Source: Candidatus Thalassarchaeum betae
Lineage (GTDB): Archaea > Thermoplasmatota > Poseidoniia > Poseidoniales > Thalassarchaeaceae
NCBI GenBank assembly: GCA_003193925.1
Contig: PSPG01000001.1
Coordinates: forward strand, 1 to 64,000
Length of the DNA: 64,000 nucleotides
Direction of reading: 5' to 3'
Shown: positions 33,054 through 40,862 of the stretch, piece by piece
Layout of the letters: every line of letters begins with the position of its first letter
Numbering within the stretch: position 1 is the first letter of the stretch
The notes under the pieces: model-generated
Told to the model about the DNA's origin: nothing
Databases searched by the model: none
The model's input: the letters and a program-made list of their open reading frames with translations, nothing else
Translations under genes and position numbers: made by a program

Positions 33054-34754
33054 TCAGGGCATCGGGCCCGCACCGCTGGCTTCGGCGAGCCACCTCATGG
33101 CAGCCTCGTAGTCCTGAGCCGCATCGAGGTTATCCTTCAGCAACAGGTCCTCCGCTGCGTCCCACAGTGCTCGCATGGCCGGCACCCAGTCACCGCCCTT
33201 GTCCCGACTGGCTTCGTCGAAGCGCCAGGCATCCGACTCCGTCCTCTCGTGAACGTTGAGCCAAGCCCAGCCCATCGCCATCTCAAGGCCCTTGCCTTTG
33301 CGCGCTTTGGATACAGTCGCAGCGACTCCGTTCTCGACGGCATGGCGCACCAGAGCATCAGCGAAGTCGAGAGGCGAAGGCAAGGCCCCGATCTCCCATG
33401 GCAGCCTCTCTAGGCGCTTGGCTGTGGACAGGCTCTTGCCGAGTTCGCGCAGGAAGGCTCCGAAGCCCTGCTTGCGCTGCATTTGCTTGGCATGTATCGC
33501 TTCGGCTTCGCTTCCGGATATCCCGTAGATTTCATCCAGTATGGTCAGACCGTGGTCCGGCCACAACGCGACCAGATTGGGGTGACAGGCTGAATCCTCG
33601 AGACGAATCACATCCTCATCCAGTACCAGTACCAGTCCATCTGTCCTGATGTGGATCCCGGTGTTGAGTGAGTCCAGCACGCAGGCTATGCCCCTCCTCT
33701 CCTCCGAGTTCCCGGCCATGAGCTCTAGGAAACCGTCGCGTCCGTCTTCAGCGAACCAATGCGTGCCGAGGACGTAACCGTCGCTTATCGAGTTCAGTAT
33801 GCTGCTTCTGCAAGCCACTGCCAGAGCAGCGTCGTCGAAGGACATCCGAAGCCAAGCAGTGAGGACCTCCTCGAGATTCTCCTCGCCCTCCGCGGGTAGG
33901 GCGCGTCCCTCCGGCCACCCCTTTGGCTTCCACATCCACTCCGCTTCCGCCACATCGCTCAGGCGTGGCGGCATCATACCCATCGCCACGCTTTGGGCGA
34001 ACTGCTCCTCGCTCTTGGCCAGAGCAGCCGGCGTCAGGCCGACTACAGTGCCATTGAGAAATTCGAGGCGCAGCCACCCAGAGTCAGTCAACTCCCGTTC
34101 GAGGACAATAGACTCCTCGAGTCCCTTGCTCCACCTGACATCACCACCAGAGAGTTCTATGGAGGCATTGTCCAGACTCCAGTCGACCCACTCCTCTGGC
34201 GGATCCGGCTCACTGCCTGTGAATACGAAGCCACCCTCCCAGGAGAAGAACCACTGTCCTGATTTGGCGTGCTCGTCCCATACCAAGAGGCGCATCTTGG
34301 AGTGTGTGTGGTTCTGGATTCCAGCTAGGTGGCTCTGCTTCCCGTTGCCCCTGCGGATGTAACTAGATACACCGTAGAGCGGATTCTTGAACACGGCAAC
34401 AGTTGAACGGCCCTCCTCGCTGGCGGCCAGCAGACTGCCGGCCAGAGCGCGGCAGACGGGGTCCCCGCCTTTCTTCGCCATGCGCTTGCGAAGCCAACGG
34501 GGGTCGTTGCGCTTGGCAGCAACTGCGGGGAGTTCCTTCAGGGTCTTGCCCATCTTATCCTTCGAGAAGAAAGAACCGTCAATAGTACCCCTAATCTCAG
34601 GCACGAACACCTCGGGGTCGTCTAGGAGCTCCTGGAGATTTCTGCCCAGCCGCTGCTGGATTTCCTTGGAGGCCTGCTTGATACCGCGCACGCGGATTTT
34701 CTTGCGGCGGGTCCTATCCCCCGGGAAACGAACCTCTGCCGGTGGTTTCGCCAT
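33054..34754 (-). CDS. Large protein of unknown function
   Basis: 566 residues from the ATG MAKPPAEVRFPGD; the frame stays open further but overlaps dph5. No family recognised. The first ~65 residues are basic (RTRRKKIRVRGIKQ). A middle stretch contains HLAGIQNHTHSKMRLLVWDEHA and a run of tryptophans (FFSWEGGFVF, EEWVDWSLD, AEWMWKPKGW). There is no signal peptide or membrane helix and no NTP-binding motif. It follows dph5 by 49 bases on the same strand, suggesting cotranscription with a translation-factor modification gene. Confidence 0.7.
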   Translation of the reverse strand: MAKPPAEVRFPGDRTRRKKIRVRGIKQASKEIQQRLGRNLQELLDDPEVFVPEIRGTIDGSFFSKDKMGKTLKELPAVAAKRNDPRWLRKRMAKKGGDPVCRALAGSLLAASEEGRSTVAVFKNPLYGVSSYIRRGNGKQSHLAGIQNHTHSKMRLLVWDEHAKSGQWFFSWEGGFVFTGSEPDPPEEWVDWSLDNASIELSGGDVRWSKGLEESIVLERELTDSGWLRLEFLNGTVVGLTPAALAKSEEQFAQSVAMGMMPPRLSDVAEAEWMWKPKGWPEGRALPAEGEENLEEVLTAWLRMSFDDAALAVACRSSILNSISDGYVLGTHWFAEDGRDGFLELMAGNSEERRGIACVLDSLNTGIHIRTDGLVLVLDEDVIRLEDSACHPNLVALWPDHGLTILDEIYGISGSEAEAIHAKQMQRKQGFGAFLRELGKSLSTAKRLERLPWEIGALPSPLDFADALVRHAVENGVAATVSKARKGKGLEMAMGWAWLNVHERTESDAWRFDEASRDKGGDWVPAMRALWDAAEDLLLKDNLDAAQDYEAAMRWLAEASGAGPMP

Positions 34755-34803
34755 CGTATCCCTGCCTTCGCGAGCCGTGGCCCCCGTTTGAGTGCGTCGA
34801 CCT

Positions 34804-35631
34804 TCACCCACCGATTCTGCGGCGCTCGAAGGCCTCTTCCTCCAATCCGTTGAACTCAGTTGGGAGTACGAACGCATGGACCGTCCCCCCCCTCAACTCG
34901 GCCAGATCCCCCAGATGCCCGGACAGCACGCGCTCCTGCTTTGTGCCTAGGTCACTGAGAAGAATCCCGCTCCACTCCCTGACGGGGCGCTCCAGACTGG
35001 CCCGGAGCCCGTCTTCTCCCCCCTCCAGCCGCTCGACCATCTTCTCGAGCAGCCCGACCGCTTCGGCCGGGCTCATGGGTCGGGGCCGCTCGACGCCCAT
35101 CCCAGTGGGGTCGAGATCGAGGAGCACGAGCGAGTGCAGACCACTCTCGAAGTTGTTGCACAGTATCTCCAGAGGCGATGTCGGCAGGTAGTCCCCGACT
35201 GCGAAGGGCAGCGTGACCTGCCTGCCGAAGCGATACGATTGCATTCCCGAGAGGGAGACCGCGAGAGCGGTCACACTCAATCCTGGAATGACATAGAAAC
35301 CGATGCCCTGCTCGGCACATCTGGCTTCCAGATCGATGTGCGTGGTGGCTTGCATCGGGTCACCGACGACGAGCAGTGCCACAGCCTTGCTGCGCGCGGA
35401 GGCAAGCAGCTCCGCAGGCTTCTCCACCTTATCTCGCATGAGTCTCTCCCAAGGGCCAATCACGGATTCGAGGCGCTCCTCCTCCCTCTGGGGCAGGACC
35501 GCTGTGTAACCCTCGAGGTATCGCTTGGAGCAGCCCCGAGCCACGCTGCGGGCACGCTCGGTCATGTGGTCGAGGTCACCCGGTCCGATGCCGATCAGCC
35601 AGAGGCCGGGAGCGGGCTCATCGTCCGTCAT
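34804..35631 (-). CDS. dph5: Diphthine synthase
   Basis: 275 residues from ATG MTDDEPAPG. SAM-dependent methylation of the diphthamide precursor on elongation factor 2. Tetrapyrrole-methylase fold: LWLIGIGPGDLDHMTERA at the N-terminus, ALLVVGDPMQATTHIDL (about 85-101), then IPGLSVTALAVSLSGMQSYRFGRQVTLPF, the Dph5 signature. The frame is open about 70 codons further upstream, but that region is antisense to the start of trm5 and unlike the family. Start codons of dph5 and trm5 are only about 28 bases apart. Confidence 0.93.
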   Translation of the reverse strand: MTDDEPAPGLWLIGIGPGDLDHMTERARSVARGCSKRYLEGYTAVLPQREEERLESVIGPWERLMRDKVEKPAELLASARSKAVALLVVGDPMQATTHIDLEARCAEQGIGFYVIPGLSVTALAVSLSGMQSYRFGRQVTLPFAVGDYLPTSPLEILCNNFESGLHSLVLLDLDPTGMGVERPRPMSPAEAVGLLEKMVERLEGGEDGLRASLERPVREWSGILLSDLGTKQERVLSGHLGDLAELRGGTVHAFVLPTEFNGLEEEAFERRRIGG

Positions 35632-35659
35632 GGTGAAGCGGGCTGCCCCGCTGCCCGTC

Positions 35660-36841
35660 ATGAACGTGATGCGCCATCTGCTAGTCCCTAACCACCAAGT
35701 CGAGGATGCTCTCGGCCATATCCGCAGTCGAGGATGGCTCGCTCCGGGGATGAGGGTGTTCGCCTCAGAAGACGGCATTGCTCGACTGATTCCGCTCGAT
35801 CCAGGAGCGCCGCTAGAGCTTCCCCAAGCGCTTGCGTCATTCGATGTCACCAGTCATGAGGGGGAAATCGACGAGAGAGCGGACAGCGATTGGTGGGGCC
35901 ACCTATCCACACTCGTGGGCGATGAGGTGGTGGAGCGCCACCGGGAGGCATGGCCATCCTCTCACGAGTTCGTGGGTGACATGATGATTGTCAGAATCGA
36001 AGACGAGGTCGCCGGCTACGCTTCCCAAATCGCGCAGGCCAAGCTCCAGTCTCACCCCCATATCAGGCTGGTGCTCTCTGATGACGGCGTCCTCGGTGAA
36101 TTCAGAATCCGAGAGTTGTCTCCCATCGGAGCGAGGCGAGGTGATGAGATCCTCCTGCACGACATCCCAGCAGACCTCAGTGACACAAAAGTGCACGTCA
36201 GGGAGTCCGGTAGGAGCATACTCTGCGACCCGAGAAGGGCTTACTTCTCCACAAAGCTCCAGTCAGAGCGACTCGAGACTCTAGCACTTGCCAAGGAGCT
36301 CCGCTCCTTGCTCGGCAGACCGCTTCGCGTCTGCGACCCTTTCTGCGGGGTCGGCCCGGCTCTCGCGACACTGCTGGGCGAACCCGGCCTGGTGGGGGAT
36401 GCCCTAGCCTCTGATCTGAACCCCGACGCGGTAGAGATGCTGTTCGACAACCTGCGTCGCTGGGACCGCAGGGACTACCCGAGCGAGCCGAGCCCCCTCG
36501 CGCGGGTCCACGATGACATGATGGTTGGAGTGGCCGACGCCACTGAACTGGCAGGGGACACGACCATCGCAGGTAATTGGGACCTTGTCCTTGTCAATCT
36601 CCCTCATCGTTCCATCGAGTTCCTGCCGGTGCTCGCTCCCTTGCTTGACAGAACCTCCCCCTCCATGATCAGGGGCAGAGTGGTGGTTGCAGAATCTGAG
36701 ATCGACGCTGCAAACGCCGCCATTCGCTCCGCACTCCCAACTCGCCTGGAGGGCACGCCTGAGCCGGCGCTGCGAATCAAGCGCGACTACAGCAGCACGC
36801 TGCGACTCTGCTCCTTCGAGGCGTGGATTTCCCCCTCATAG
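35660..36841 (+). CDS. trm5: tRNA (guanine37-N1)-methyltransferase Trm5
   Basis: 393 residues from ATG MNVMRHLL (a second ATG nine bases on is possible). Makes m1G37 next to the anticodon. Family signatures: HEFVGDMMIVRI, RAYFSTKLQSERLETL, the SAM-binding DPFCGVGPALATL, DLNPDAVEMLFDNL and the NLPHRSIEFL catalytic motif in place of the usual NLP...FL. The N-terminal ~100 residues match the D1/D2 region poorly. It is divergent from dph5, so two genes that influence decoding accuracy share a promoter region of under 30 bases. Confidence 0.9.
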   Translation: MNVMRHLLVPNHQVEDALGHIRSRGWLAPGMRVFASEDGIARLIPLDPGAPLELPQALASFDVTSHEGEIDERADSDWWGHLSTLVGDEVVERHREAWPSSHEFVGDMMIVRIEDEVAGYASQIAQAKLQSHPHIRLVLSDDGVLGEFRIRELSPIGARRGDEILLHDIPADLSDTKVHVRESGRSILCDPRRAYFSTKLQSERLETLALAKELRSLLGRPLRVCDPFCGVGPALATLLGEPGLVGDALASDLNPDAVEMLFDNLRRWDRRDYPSEPSPLARVHDDMMVGVADATELAGDTTIAGNWDLVLVNLPHRSIEFLPVLAPLLDRTSPSMIRGRVVVAESEIDAANAAIRSALPTRLEGTPEPALRIKRDYSSTLRLCSFEAWISPS

Positions 36842-36910
36842 GATGGAAAAGCATCGATGAACAGGGTGACGATTGGTGGGAGGCCGGCTACGACGCCGGT
36901 GCTGAGTGAG

Positions 36911-36986
36911 TGGCGCCCCGACCGGGATTTGAACCCGGGTCGCAGCCTCGACAGGGCTGCATGATAGGCCACTACACCATCAGGGC
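36911..36986 (-). tRNA. tRNA-Asp (anticodon GTC), CCA encoded
   Basis: Cloverleaf on the minus strand: acceptor GCCCTGA paired with TCGGGGC, D-arm with GTGTAGTGGCC typical of archaeal tRNA-Asp, anticodon stem CAGCC/GGCTG with loop CTGTCGA giving GTC, T-arm GGGTTCAAATCCC. The 3' CCA is encoded at 36911-36913 directly after the discriminator G. No intron. Converges with trm5 and is divergent from guaA. Confidence 0.95.
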
Positions 36987-37064
36987 TAGGGCTCCTCGAC
37001 ATCGACCCTCTTTTTCAATCTTTGATAGGGTATTGTTCATCACCCGCCCCCACTGGGGTTCGAC

Positions 37065-37658
37065 ATGGGTGAGCAGTCTCTCGTCATCGATGTCATCGAC
37101 AACGGCGGCCAGTGGACCCACCGCGAGTGGCGCATGCTGCGATATCTCGGAGTAGACACTCAGATTCTGCCCAACGACACCCCGCTGGACGACCTTCGGG
37201 AGATTGACGGACTGGTCCTCTCAGGCGGAGCAGCCCGCGTGGGTCTGACAGGCGAGTTGGGCAATTGCGCTGCCTACCTCGGCCTGTATGTGCCGATCTT
37301 AGGGATATGCGCCGGGCACCAGTTCATGGCTGGCCACTACGGCGGCCAGACCGCCGAGGCGCCCAAGCCAGAGTTCGGCCCCGCCTCGATTTCGCTGGTC
37401 GGTGGCGGCGGACAGTTGTTCGAGGGCACACCGGCGGAGCAGACGGTGTGGGAGAGCCACAACGACGAAGTCACGGAGGTGCCCTCCGGATTCAGCATCA
37501 CCGCTCACAGCCACTCGTGTAAGGTGCAGGGAATGGAGAAAGAGTCGGGAGACCGCTTCGGCCTGCAATTCCACCCCGAAGTCAACGATTCCGAGTACGG
37601 TGCGCGGATATTCGAGAACTTCGTCGCCATATGCGAACGGGCCCGAAGGGCCCGCTGA
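37065..37658 (+). CDS. guaA: GMP synthase, glutamine amidotransferase subunit
   Basis: 197 residues. Class I glutaminase: nucleophile Cys in LGICAGHQFMAG, His and Glu in GLQFHPEVNDSEYG, oxyanion region LVLSGGAARVG. Hydrolyses glutamine to supply ammonia to the separate ATP-pyrophosphatase subunit, which is not in this window. The short stand-alone form is the archaeal arrangement. Followed by rpoP after 43 bases. Confidence 0.93.
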   Translation: MGEQSLVIDVIDNGGQWTHREWRMLRYLGVDTQILPNDTPLDDLREIDGLVLSGGAARVGLTGELGNCAAYLGLYVPILGICAGHQFMAGHYGGQTAEAPKPEFGPASISLVGGGGQLFEGTPAEQTVWESHNDEVTEVPSGFSITAHSHSCKVQGMEKESGDRFGLQFHPEVNDSEYGARIFENFVAICERARRAR

Positions 37659-37701
37659 AGCATAGGACAGGTTGAAGAAGGCCTGCAAGGTCGCCGGCCC
37701 G

Positions 37702-37971
37702 ATGGCTAAGGAAGCAGACCGTATGATACTCCACAAGTGTAGGAACTGCAACCGTACTGACAAAAGGGCTTCGAGCTCCACCGAGCCGCCGAAATGCAGC
37801 CATTGCGAATCGTCGATGGATCCGCTCGAGATCCGCTACAAGTGCCTGCGCTGCGGACACCTGGCTTGGAACGAGGCGCAAACCACCGGGAGGTCCTGCC
37901 ACAAGTGCGGCTACCGCATCTTCGTAAAGCCCCGTAAGGAAGGCCGCCACAAGATCCTGAAGACCGAGTGA
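37702..37971 (+). CDS. rpoP: RNA polymerase subunit P-like protein with extra zinc ribbon
   Basis: 89 residues from ATG (a TTG 30 bases upstream is less likely). The C-terminal half, Cys48, Cys51, Cys66 and Cys69 with HLAWNE and CGYRIFVKPRKEG, matches RpoP (Rpb12-like), including the terminal KILKTE. The N-terminal half adds a second zinc ribbon with Cys13, Cys16, Cys32 and Cys35. RpoP is normally about 45-50 residues, so this version is nearly doubled. It may still act as subunit P with an added contact, or be a paralogue; no other rpoP was seen here. Confidence 0.8.
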   Translation: MAKEADRMILHKCRNCNRTDKRASSSTEPPKCSHCESSMDPLEIRYKCLRCGHLAWNEAQTTGRSCHKCGYRIFVKPRKEGRHKILKTE

Positions 37972-38011
37972 GCAGCGGGGTCTTCAAGTCCCGCCAATTC
38001 GACGACCCCTC

Positions 38012-39151
38012 GTGGCGGGCTGGCTCAACACTCACGCACCTCGGACATTCGACGAGTTGGCGGTGCCAGCTCAGCTCCGAGAGGCACTCGCCTCGGCCAG
38101 CCTGTCCGCAGACCCGCCTCACCTGTTGATCACCGGGCCGGCTGGGGTAGGCAAGACGGCTTCGTGGCGCCTAGTCGCTCGACAGGTCCTAGGCCCCGGA
38201 TGGAAATCCACCACCCACATTCTGCAGGCACGCGACCTAGTGCGCCAGCGCGGGGCGATGGCGCAGTTCGAGGCCTTCCTGCGCCCTGGAGGCCCGGGCT
38301 CCACTGACACTCTGGCGGGAAGGCTCAGCTTGGATGCCTTCGACAGGGGGATTGTGACCGGCTTGGCCGAGGATGTCGCCCCTGCCGGAAAAGAGGTCGA
38401 GTTGGCTCCCGGCGTGCTCCCAATCAGCCGTCTCATCGTGCTGGAGGACGCCGACTATCTAGGCTCTATCCGGCAGGCCTACCTTCGTAGGATGATGGAG
38501 ACTACCGGCTCGGCCTCGAGATTCGTCCTCGTGGCAAGAGCGCCTTCCCGCATCATCGACGCCCTGCGCTCCCGCACTCAGATGATACGAATCCCCTCGA
38601 CGAGCCGCGCAACCATGCTCGACAGGATGAGGACCGTCGCCGAGACTGAGGGGGTGGGGGCTGCTGACGGGGTCCTGGAGGATATAGCTTACATCTCGAA
38701 GGGCAATCTGCGCAAGGCCCTATTCACCCTCGAGATGCTGCACATCAGAGGCTTGGCCCACGACAGGTCAGCCGTCCATAGACTGGTGCAGGCGACGACT
38801 TTGCAGTCGGGCAGGCATCTGCTCGAGCTCGCACTGAGGGGTAGGGTGGTCGAGTGGAGATGGGAGAGCAGGGGCGGTCGCAAGAAGCGGATTCTGGCCG
38901 GCGCGCTCGCCGAGGTCGACCGCCTGATGAACGATCACGGTCTGGATTCGGATGATGTCGTCTCCCAACTCCATGACGTGCTGGTTGGCAGGAGACTCTC
39001 GTTGCCCGATGCCCTAAGGGAGGAGGTGCTGTCGGCATTGGCCGACTGCGACGCTCAACTGACGCGCTCGATGCACGCGCGAATCCCGTTCGAGAACTTC
39101 CTCCACAAGGTAGCTCGGGCAGGTCACACTCACGGCCTCGCTTTCGGCTGA
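38012..39151 (+). CDS. Clamp-loader (RFC)-like AAA+ protein
   Basis: 379 residues from GTG. AAA+ core: Walker A GPAGVGKTASW (about 43-53), Walker B RLIVLEDADYLG (about 139-150), sensor-1 strand FVLVARAPSRIIDALRSRTQMIRI with the SRx arginine. Helical lid ISKGNLRKALFTLEMLHI and a C-terminal helical collar (about 270-375) follow. Layout fits replication factor C small subunits. The usual DEAD/DExH in Walker B is EDAD, the SRC motif is SRT, and the N-terminal YRPxxLxDIVGQ motif is diverged, so it may be a divergent paralogue. Follows rpoP; tRNA-Arg converges 5 bases later. Confidence 0.8.
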   Translation: MAGWLNTHAPRTFDELAVPAQLREALASASLSADPPHLLITGPAGVGKTASWRLVARQVLGPGWKSTTHILQARDLVRQRGAMAQFEAFLRPGGPGSTDTLAGRLSLDAFDRGIVTGLAEDVAPAGKEVELAPGVLPISRLIVLEDADYLGSIRQAYLRRMMETTGSASRFVLVARAPSRIIDALRSRTQMIRIPSTSRATMLDRMRTVAETEGVGAADGVLEDIAYISKGNLRKALFTLEMLHIRGLAHDRSAVHRLVQATTLQSGRHLLELALRGRVVEWRWESRGGRKKRILAGALAEVDRLMNDHGLDSDDVVSQLHDVLVGRRLSLPDALREEVLSALADCDAQLTRSMHARIPFENFLHKVARAGHTHGLAFG

Positions 39152-39156
39152 GAGAG

Positions 39157-39234
39157 TGGCGGGCGCGGCAGGATTCGAACCCGCGGTCCCCGGCTTAGGA
39201 GGCCGGTGCATTATCCAGGCTGTGCTACGCGCCC
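39157..39234 (-). tRNA. tRNA-Arg (anticodon CCT), CCA encoded
   Basis: Minus strand: acceptor GGGCGCG pairs CGCGCCC; anticodon stem CCGGC/GCCGG with loop CTCCTAA gives CCT, reading AGG; T-arm GGGTTCGAATCCTG. CCA encoded at 39157-39159. No intron. Five bases from the stop of the clamp-loader-like gene on the other strand. Confidence 0.95.
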
Positions 39235-39341
39235 GCTTGGCCCACGACGCCCCCTTCAAGAAAGGTGACGCTCGCAAAACCACGGCTCCGAAGGCGGAAT
39301 TAAGCCGATGCCATCAAACACACTTTGTCTTCCGGAGTTCC

Positions 39342-40793
39342 ATGGAGCCCCCCCGCTCCTCCCTTCCGACTCCCTACTCGGACTCGAGCAAGTTCGTTGA
39401 CAGCAGGCAGCGTGCCCTCCCTCGCAGAGTCGCAGCAAGAGACGCCGGCAGGCGTTTCTGGACCCGTCTGGCGACGATGCGCCCGGCCCCCGAACTCCGA
39501 CTCCTCCTCTCACTCATCGCGCCCGCGACAGCACTCCTCCTCCTGGCCGAGTGGGAGTTCGCCTCTTACCAGGCAGCCATCGCGGCCTTCTCAATCCTGG
39601 CCCTTCTCCTAGTCCCAACCAATATGGCCGCCGTCTTCGCTGGGATGTCTGCGCGAGACCGCCTCAAGCTCAGGGATGGTGGACAGAGGTCGATGGACGC
39701 CTACCCCGGGGTCGAGCGCATCCTCAACACGCTTCGTGAAAGGGTACTCAGAGAGAGAATCAGGCTCCTGTCAGCATTGCTCGGAACGCTATCGATCGTC
39801 GCGGTGTGGAACTTGGACACTGGTGAGTCGCTGGGCTCACTGCTGCTGGGGGCTTCCGCGGCCTTAGGAGTCCTGTGCCTGCTCAATTCGATGAGACTCG
39901 ATGAGTCCATACCAATGCGCTCGAACGCATTTCCACTCCTGTCCCTGCACGCACCCACCTTACATCACAGCGTTTTGGACAGACCACTGACCGACCTGAT
40001 GGTCGCCCACCTGGATCCGGAGACTGCGGGGGCTTGGGACGAGTGGGTGAGTTCGCTGGCCGAGAGCGTCAGGATAGATCAGACCGCCGACTCCGCCATA
40101 GAGCACCTCCTCCGTGCCCTGCATCTGAACGAGCAGCGATTGCTCGACGACGCGCGGCTGCTGACTGAGGCTAAGCGCGTCTTCAAGGTGGCAGCGATTG
40201 ACGGGCTCACGGACGACTCGAACAAGTTCAACCTGAAGTCGCTGAAGACCCTGCTGGCGCACACCAAAGCCTGGGAGCCGGGGCTCTTCCGCCTGATTGA
40301 CAGGCTGCAGGACTCGGCCATCAGGGTTGACCACACGCTGACCGAGGAGCTATGGAGGCTGGACCTCGACTTGCCACCTCGTTGCTCGCAGGGCCAAGCC
40401 GACTTGTTCGTACTGCTCCACAACAACACTGGCAGAACGACCAACGTGAAGGTGGATGTCGTCGTCGCCGAGGGTGAGCCCGCATTGCAGACCCTCAGGG
40501 TCGAGGCACCGCCCTCCCGACGCCTCGATAGGTCTCGAGTGGTGGATCAGGTGGATTCGCTCGGACGCCTCCTCGACGACGCGATCGTTCTGTGGATAGG
40601 CCTAGCTTGGCCCGATTCCGAGCTTGGCTCGCACCCCGTGCAAGTGACCCTTAGGGGGGAGGATGGCGAGACGCTGTCGTCGATAGTGGTCCAGACCACA
40701 CTCTCCTCGAAGGTGCAGCCGGAGAGCGTTGGACAGAGGATGTCGGACGCCGCATCCGCAGTTAGAAGGCTAACTCTCTCCATGACTGATTGA
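39342..40793 (+). CDS. Membrane protein of unknown function, four helices and soluble C-terminus
   Basis: 483 residues from the ATG, with GGAG five bases upstream; the open frame extends further up through the tRNA-Arg gene, which rules that part out. Hydrophobic segments at about 55-75 and 80-100 (LRLLLSLIAPATALLLL, AIAAFSILALLLVPTNMAAV), then two more at about 140-185. The remaining ~300 residues are soluble: a helix-rich part with many Arg/Glu/Leu, then beta-rich sequence near LFVLLHNNTGRTTNVKVDVVV. No family recognised. It is followed, after 69 bases, by an FrdA-like flavoprotein. Confidence 0.7.
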   Translation: MEPPRSSLPTPYSDSSKFVDSRQRALPRRVAARDAGRRFWTRLATMRPAPELRLLLSLIAPATALLLLAEWEFASYQAAIAAFSILALLLVPTNMAAVFAGMSARDRLKLRDGGQRSMDAYPGVERILNTLRERVLRERIRLLSALLGTLSIVAVWNLDTGESLGSLLLGASAALGVLCLLNSMRLDESIPMRSNAFPLLSLHAPTLHHSVLDRPLTDLMVAHLDPETAGAWDEWVSSLAESVRIDQTADSAIEHLLRALHLNEQRLLDDARLLTEAKRVFKVAAIDGLTDDSNKFNLKSLKTLLAHTKAWEPGLFRLIDRLQDSAIRVDHTLTEELWRLDLDLPPRCSQGQADLFVLLHNNTGRTTNVKVDVVVAEGEPALQTLRVEAPPSRRLDRSRVVDQVDSLGRLLDDAIVLWIGLAWPDSELGSHPVQVTLRGEDGETLSSIVVQTTLSSKVQPESVGQRMSDAASAVRRLTLSMTD

Positions 40794-40862
40794 GTGGAAT
40801 CGGGACACGGTCCCGAGCGTCACGTTCATGGCGCGATTGCGAGTGGCTCTGACCGAGTCACC

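Noticed and set aside
39156-39341. Longer N-terminus for the membrane protein at 39.3 kb
   Set aside because: Would run antisense through the tRNA-Arg gene; an ATG with GGAG at 39342 is better.
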